A stretch of 64,000 bases of DNA, from positions 1,775,501 through 1,839,500 of the forward strand of contig NZ_CP092415.1 of assembly GCF_023716465.1 (NCBI RefSeq), given 5' to 3'. The notes beneath the pieces were generated by a model. That model was not told the origin of the DNA, made no database searches, and saw only the letters and a program-made list of their open reading frames with translations. Source of the stretch: Flagellimonas marinaquae. GTDB taxonomy: Bacteria > Bacteroidota > Bacteroidia > Flavobacteriales > Flavobacteriaceae. The number at the start of each line of letters is the position of its first letter. The stretch's first letter is position 1. The position numbers were made by a program, and so were the translations under genes. This document shows positions 60,815 to 64,000 of the stretch, piece by piece.

Positions 60815-61213
60815 TTAGGCACTCGGCCATCGGTTATTGATCGTAGCGTTTCCGATTACGATCTCCTCTGCGGATACAGTGAACTTCACTGTCATTGGAA
60901 CTTCCCCATTGACATCAAGAGTTTCCTTGTAATACACTAAGTAGGCATTTTTGAACTCCACTTCTTTCATCTTGGCGTCCTCTTCTGTCTTTTTGTACAC
61001 AATTTTACCGTCGACTGATTTGAACTGACTGTTCAGCATGGCCTCTATTACCGAGGTATCCTCAGTGGATTCAATCTCTACAGTGACACGGCCACCATAC
61101 ACATTAGAGGCAGGCTTGCCTTTTTTGTCAGTATCTCTACTGAACGAATAATCTGAAAATAATACGTCGAACTCTTTACCTCCGAGTTCCAATGATGCTC
61201 TAAAGCTTCCCAT
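60815..61213 (-). CDS. tssD: TssD/Hcp tube protein
   Basis: 132 residues of the Bacteroidota Hcp type: start GSFRASLELGGKEFDVLFSD, the middle KGKPASNVYGGRVTVEIES and the end MTVKFTVSAEEIVIGNATIN. Hexamers stack to form the inner tube that is fired from the cell. The gene has a 264-bp AT-rich leader with no other gene and is followed by a strong terminator, consistent with separate high expression. Confidence 0.95.
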   Translation of the reverse strand: MGSFRASLELGGKEFDVLFSDYSFSRDTDKKGKPASNVYGGRVTVEIESTEDTSVIEAMLNSQFKSVDGKIVYKKTEEDAKMKEVEFKNAYLVYYKETLDVNGEVPMTVKFTVSAEEIVIGNATINNRWPSA

Positions 61214-61477
61214 AATTGGATAGTTTAAAAATTAATAATTAAATGATATAAAATGTAAAAAATGTATTGCCAAACATGATTGAAATTATCAAGTCCGACC
61301 ATTGGTGGAAGCTCTAAAGAGGTGTGGGGTTAAGAAACGTAGAGGTCAGTTGTTTCAACAATCTTCAAAAGAGTATAAGGTTACCCAATTGTCAAACAAT
61401 TAAGGCGAATGTAAAATATTCTTGTTAAATGACCAAGCTATCTGCAATATTTTTTTTCTTAAATAAATACCTGGTCA

Positions 61478-62530
61478 TCAATTCTTTGATTTTCTTTTTC
61501 GATGACTACCATTGGACGGTGGCATATCCCAGTCAAAATTGATCTGATCAAGCTTTCGTATCCTATTTTCCTCCATCTTATTTTTACGCTTAAAGTCTCT
61601 TTGCACATATACCCAATACCATAGCTGATAATTGTCTTGCCGTGTTGGGTACTTTTTTTGGGCATCCATATGATTTTTAAATACAGTAAACCATCGCTCC
61701 CAACGCCATAACCCGATATCCCAGGCAAAATCCATACGATATAGCATGTTGAGTTGCCAATCTTTGAGCTTTCCTTTTTTATGTTTATAGCGTTGTTTGG
61801 CCACCCAAGCGTTCAAGTATCCATCATCTTTTGGAAGTGGGTAATCTCCATAATCTTTAATATGGGATTTTAGATTATACAGTGCTGCCAACCATGATCT
61901 GTCTGCATGATGAATCCATGGCTTGGATAAACTATTGAGCTGTTTTTGTTGCTTCTTGGAAAGTTTGCCTTTGGCATCTTTCATTCGTTGGTTGTTGACC
62001 CATTGATTCAACGATTTGTCCTCTTCCGGGGTAGGATAGTAGCCATACTTTTCTATAAAGGTTTTTAGTTTGATGTATTTATGGTTCCAACTATTACCAA
62101 TTGGATCCCATTCAAAATCCAAGGCATCCAGTTTTAGAACACGGGCCTTATCCAACTTACCTGAACAATAGCTTTTTCTGGTTCGCAGTATCCAATGGTA
62201 GAGCTCCTTGTCTTCCTTTTTAGAGGGGTATTTTTTATGCTTTTTTAAATATTTGATCAAACGTTGGTACATTGCCTGCCAATGTTGTTCTTGTGTGTTC
62301 TCCCAAACAAAACCATACTCATTGAGCAGCTCGACCAATGGCGGACTAAGTGGTTTATTATCAGCATTATACCGTCGTCGTTGATTGCTAATCCATTTGG
62401 ATAGTATTGGATGTGTTGATTTTGTAGGGTACTCTCCATGGGTTGAAACAAATTCTATAAATGCCTTGAAACGAATCAACCAAACATCCGTTGGGCCATA
62501 CCTCCAGTGTTTTTTGTATTGCTTAGCCAT
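61478..62530 (-). CDS. HA-repeat protein (five helicase-associated domains) inside the T6SS locus
   Basis: 350 residues made almost entirely of five repeats of about 66 residues, each with the HA-domain pattern W...F..hG.YP.......L..Wv..QR......L...r...L....F.W. Examples are EYPTKSTHPILSKWISNQRR, YYPTPEEDKSLNQWVNNQRM and KYPTRQDNYQLWYWVYVQRD. HA domains (PF03457) usually sit at the end of superfamily 2 helicases and are thought to bind nucleic acid. No helicase motif is present here. The C-terminus is basic (HRKRKSKN). It lies between tssC and hcp on the same strand. A regulatory or nucleic-acid-binding role is inferred. Confidence 0.8.
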   Translation of the reverse strand: MAKQYKKHWRYGPTDVWLIRFKAFIEFVSTHGEYPTKSTHPILSKWISNQRRRYNADNKPLSPPLVELLNEYGFVWENTQEQHWQAMYQRLIKYLKKHKKYPSKKEDKELYHWILRTRKSYCSGKLDKARVLKLDALDFEWDPIGNSWNHKYIKLKTFIEKYGYYPTPEEDKSLNQWVNNQRMKDAKGKLSKKQQKQLNSLSKPWIHHADRSWLAALYNLKSHIKDYGDYPLPKDDGYLNAWVAKQRYKHKKGKLKDWQLNMLYRMDFAWDIGLWRWERWFTVFKNHMDAQKKYPTRQDNYQLWYWVYVQRDFKRKNKMEENRIRKLDQINFDWDMPPSNGSHRKRKSKN

Positions 62531-62630
62531 ATGTTGAGGTGACTATCACAAAGATAAATCATAACGGCCAACTACTGGAAAAGGAATATTATTGGTATTG
62601 CCCTATAGGTTTAAGATAAAACCAAAAAAA

Positions 62631-62650
62631 CTCCCAAGAAAACTTGGGAG
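62631..62650 (-). terminator. terminator after tssC
   Basis: CTCCCAAG-AAAA-CTTGGGAG is a perfect 8-bp stem followed on the minus strand by a run of seven T. It lies 33 bp beyond the tssC stop, so the HA-repeat gene has its own promoter or is read through. Confidence 0.88.
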
Positions 62651-62682
62651 CAAAAATATAATTACTGTTGAGAATCTTACGT

Positions 62683-64000
62683 TTATTGGTTTTGCTGTAA
62701 ATACTCACTGTTCCAAACAGCATTCTCCGGACCATCTCCTTTATGACCATCCAACTGGATCACAAAGCTCTTTGCAGGAAAATAGGGTGTAATATGAATA
62801 TCCAACAATACTCTATCTTTTTGGTTTGGGTCTTGTTCTATGCGTATTACCTTAAAGCGTTCGATCAACTTGGCAGGGCCCTGAATACCATCTAGAAACT
62901 TTACGATTTGGCTTCGTAAATCCGCTTCTGTTCTCGTGGTCCAATTTTCAAAAGCACGTCTATTCAAGAAATCAAATAACACTTTGGTGATATGATCGAA
63001 CACACGGACCACAGAGTATGTTTGTAATCCAAGATTGTCTCCATTGAACAAAGTTTTGGCGGAAAATGCCATCACCTTGCTGTATTCATTCACCATGGGT
63101 ACTACGCCCATTTTTTCCAATTCGGAAATCTCACTTTTTTTAAGGTCAAAACGAACACTTTCCACCTCGTTTACACCACCAAATTTCATTCCTGCGACCA
63201 CTTGTGACATTAATGTTCCGTAAATCTTTCCTGCAAGCGCACTTGACGGTGGAACAAAAAGGTCGTTCTCTTCTCCTACGATACTTTCTTTTTTACGTCC
63301 CAATAACCAATTGCAGGTCATTAATGTATTGGATTTATATACGTCTCCACTCGCATGGTTGGCATTATGAAACAAATCCACAACATCGTCCGGTGTCTCC
63401 AGGTCTTGAAAATCTGTAACAAGTACAGCTTTGTTATCATGAGCTATCTTGGCCCATTTATTTACGACTGCGTTGGGTCCCAAATAACCTGGAACACATA
63501 AAATCCCATAATTTTCCCTTAGATCCAAGCGGTCAAAATTCTGTTTTAATTCATCAGAAACATAGTCTATGAACAATGTGTTGTCCAAATCCTGAAGCTG
63601 GCTCAAATCGGCATTTAGGACAGTTATGTTCTTAATTTTGTCCGTCCCCGCGTTTTTATAGAACAAAGAAACAGATCGATAGGAGCGTTCCAGTTCTTCT
63701 GTTGCTTTTAGGGCTTTTCTAAGATTAACATTCAAAACGTCTTCGGCCTTTTCTGATTGTTCTATGGCAAAATCCCTCATGGATTCTATGTTCTTTCCAT
63801 CTTTTAACAAATTGAGCCATACATTGATACGGTTTGATAGATTTTCACGTTCTGAACTCCATTGCTCATCATTGAGAAAAATACTTCTTCGGGCTTTTCT
63901 GTTTGGATTTAAATTGGTGAGTCCATCAACGATATTTTCTAAAAAGGAAAAACCGCCGTATTCCGCCAAGGCATCTACCGTATTTGATGCCGATTGTGTT
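62683..64000 (-). CDS. tssC: TssC sheath protein (5' end outside window)
   Basis: About 439 residues are visible; the frame is open through the right edge (TQSASNTVDALAEYGGFSFL), so the start lies outside. The sequence matches the T6SSiii TssC (DUF5458): RINVWLNLLKDGKNIESM, ENYGILCVPGYLGPNAVVNK, VPPSSALAGKIYG and the C-terminal FPAKSFVIQLDGHKGDG. TssC forms the contractile sheath with TssB, whose gene is expected just upstream. It is followed by a strong terminator. Confidence 0.93.
   Translation of the reverse strand, partial: TQSASNTVDALAEYGGFSFLENIVDGLTNLNPNRKARRSIFLNDEQWSSERENLSNRINVWLNLLKDGKNIESMRDFAIEQSEKAEDVLNVNLRKALKATEELERSYRSVSLFYKNAGTDKIKNITVLNADLSQLQDLDNTLFIDYVSDELKQNFDRLDLRENYGILCVPGYLGPNAVVNKWAKIAHDNKAVLVTDFQDLETPDDVVDLFHNANHASGDVYKSNTLMTCNWLLGRKKESIVGEENDLFVPPSSALAGKIYGTLMSQVVAGMKFGGVNEVESVRFDLKKSEISELEKMGVVPMVNEYSKVMAFSAKTLFNGDNLGLQTYSVVRVFDHITKVLFDFLNRRAFENWTTRTEADLRSQIVKFLDGIQGPAKLIERFKVIRIEQDPNQKDRVLLDIHITPYFPAKSFVIQLDGHKGDGPENAVWNSEYLQQNQ

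Noticed and set aside
37049..64000. T6SS locus as a third stacked element at the tRNA
   Set aside because: No further tRNA-end copy, integrase or paired arm repeats are visible to the right of 37048; the far end lies outside the window, so it cannot be supported.

Overview
The window looks like the chromosome of a marine-type member of the Flavobacteriaceae (Bacteroidota). Supporting signs are Bacteroidota-style promoters (TTTG about 20 nt upstream of TAnnTTTG), weak ribosome-binding sites, lipoproteins with short lipoboxes, DUF2141 and S9/S41 peptidase families, and a subtype iii type VI secretion system (T6SSiii), which is confined to this phylum. The genus cannot be fixed from the sequence alone.

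Bases 1-11,323 are ordinary chromosome. They hold a truncated BNR/VPS10-type repeat protein, an SDR oxidoreductase, an S9 peptidase with two small followers, a DUF423 membrane protein, a ferrous-iron operon (feoA-feoB plus a 47-residue Cys-rich membrane peptide), an SCO1/SenC copper protein and the site-2 protease RseP. A tRNA-Asn(GTT) gene follows at 11,324-11,397.

Bases 11,402-37,048 are two mobile elements stacked in tandem at the 3' end of that tRNA. Element A (11,402-30,685) is bounded by a 46-bp perfect direct repeat of the tRNA 3' half. It carries a Sau3AI-like restriction-modification pair, a membrane HerA-type ATPase, an S41 peptidase, a HEPN-protein operon facing an XRE regulator and a nucleotidyltransferase pair, a membrane HTH-like/lipoprotein pair, a broken IS110 transposase and its own tyrosine recombinase. 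Several cargo units are bracketed by imperfect repeats. Element B (30,686-37,048) ends in a 17-bp copy of the tRNA terminus. It carries a four-gene operon (two tiny proteins, a GHKL ATPase and a STAS-like protein), a repeat-rich intergenic region, a frame-broken gpII-like Rep gene, small HTH proteins and a second tyrosine recombinase. Both elements show the same end architecture: att core, terminator, a tandem pair of short repeats, then cargo, with the same repeats again between integrase and core at the other end. This order suggests that A inserted after B.

Bases 37,274-64,000 are a T6SSiii locus on the minus strand. Reading in the direction of transcription: tssC (cut by the window edge), a protein made of five helicase-associated (HA) repeats, tssD/hcp, a candidate membrane-active effector with two membrane proteins, tssI/vgrG, a possible adaptor, a PAAR-like/lipase effector with two tandem immunity lipoproteins, tssE, tssF, tssH, tssG, tssN, tssK, tssO, a second small membrane protein, a PKD protein (TssP candidate), tssR and a terminal winged-helix/membrane protein. 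The effector region shows scars of past exchange: a copy of the lipase effector tail between the two immunity genes, and a headless gene fragment downstream of hcp.

The points most worth following are the shared attachment-site architecture, the GHKL/STAS operon of element B, the covarying hairpin repeats around the S41 gene, the effector-tail/immunity duplication and the HA-repeat protein inside the T6SS.
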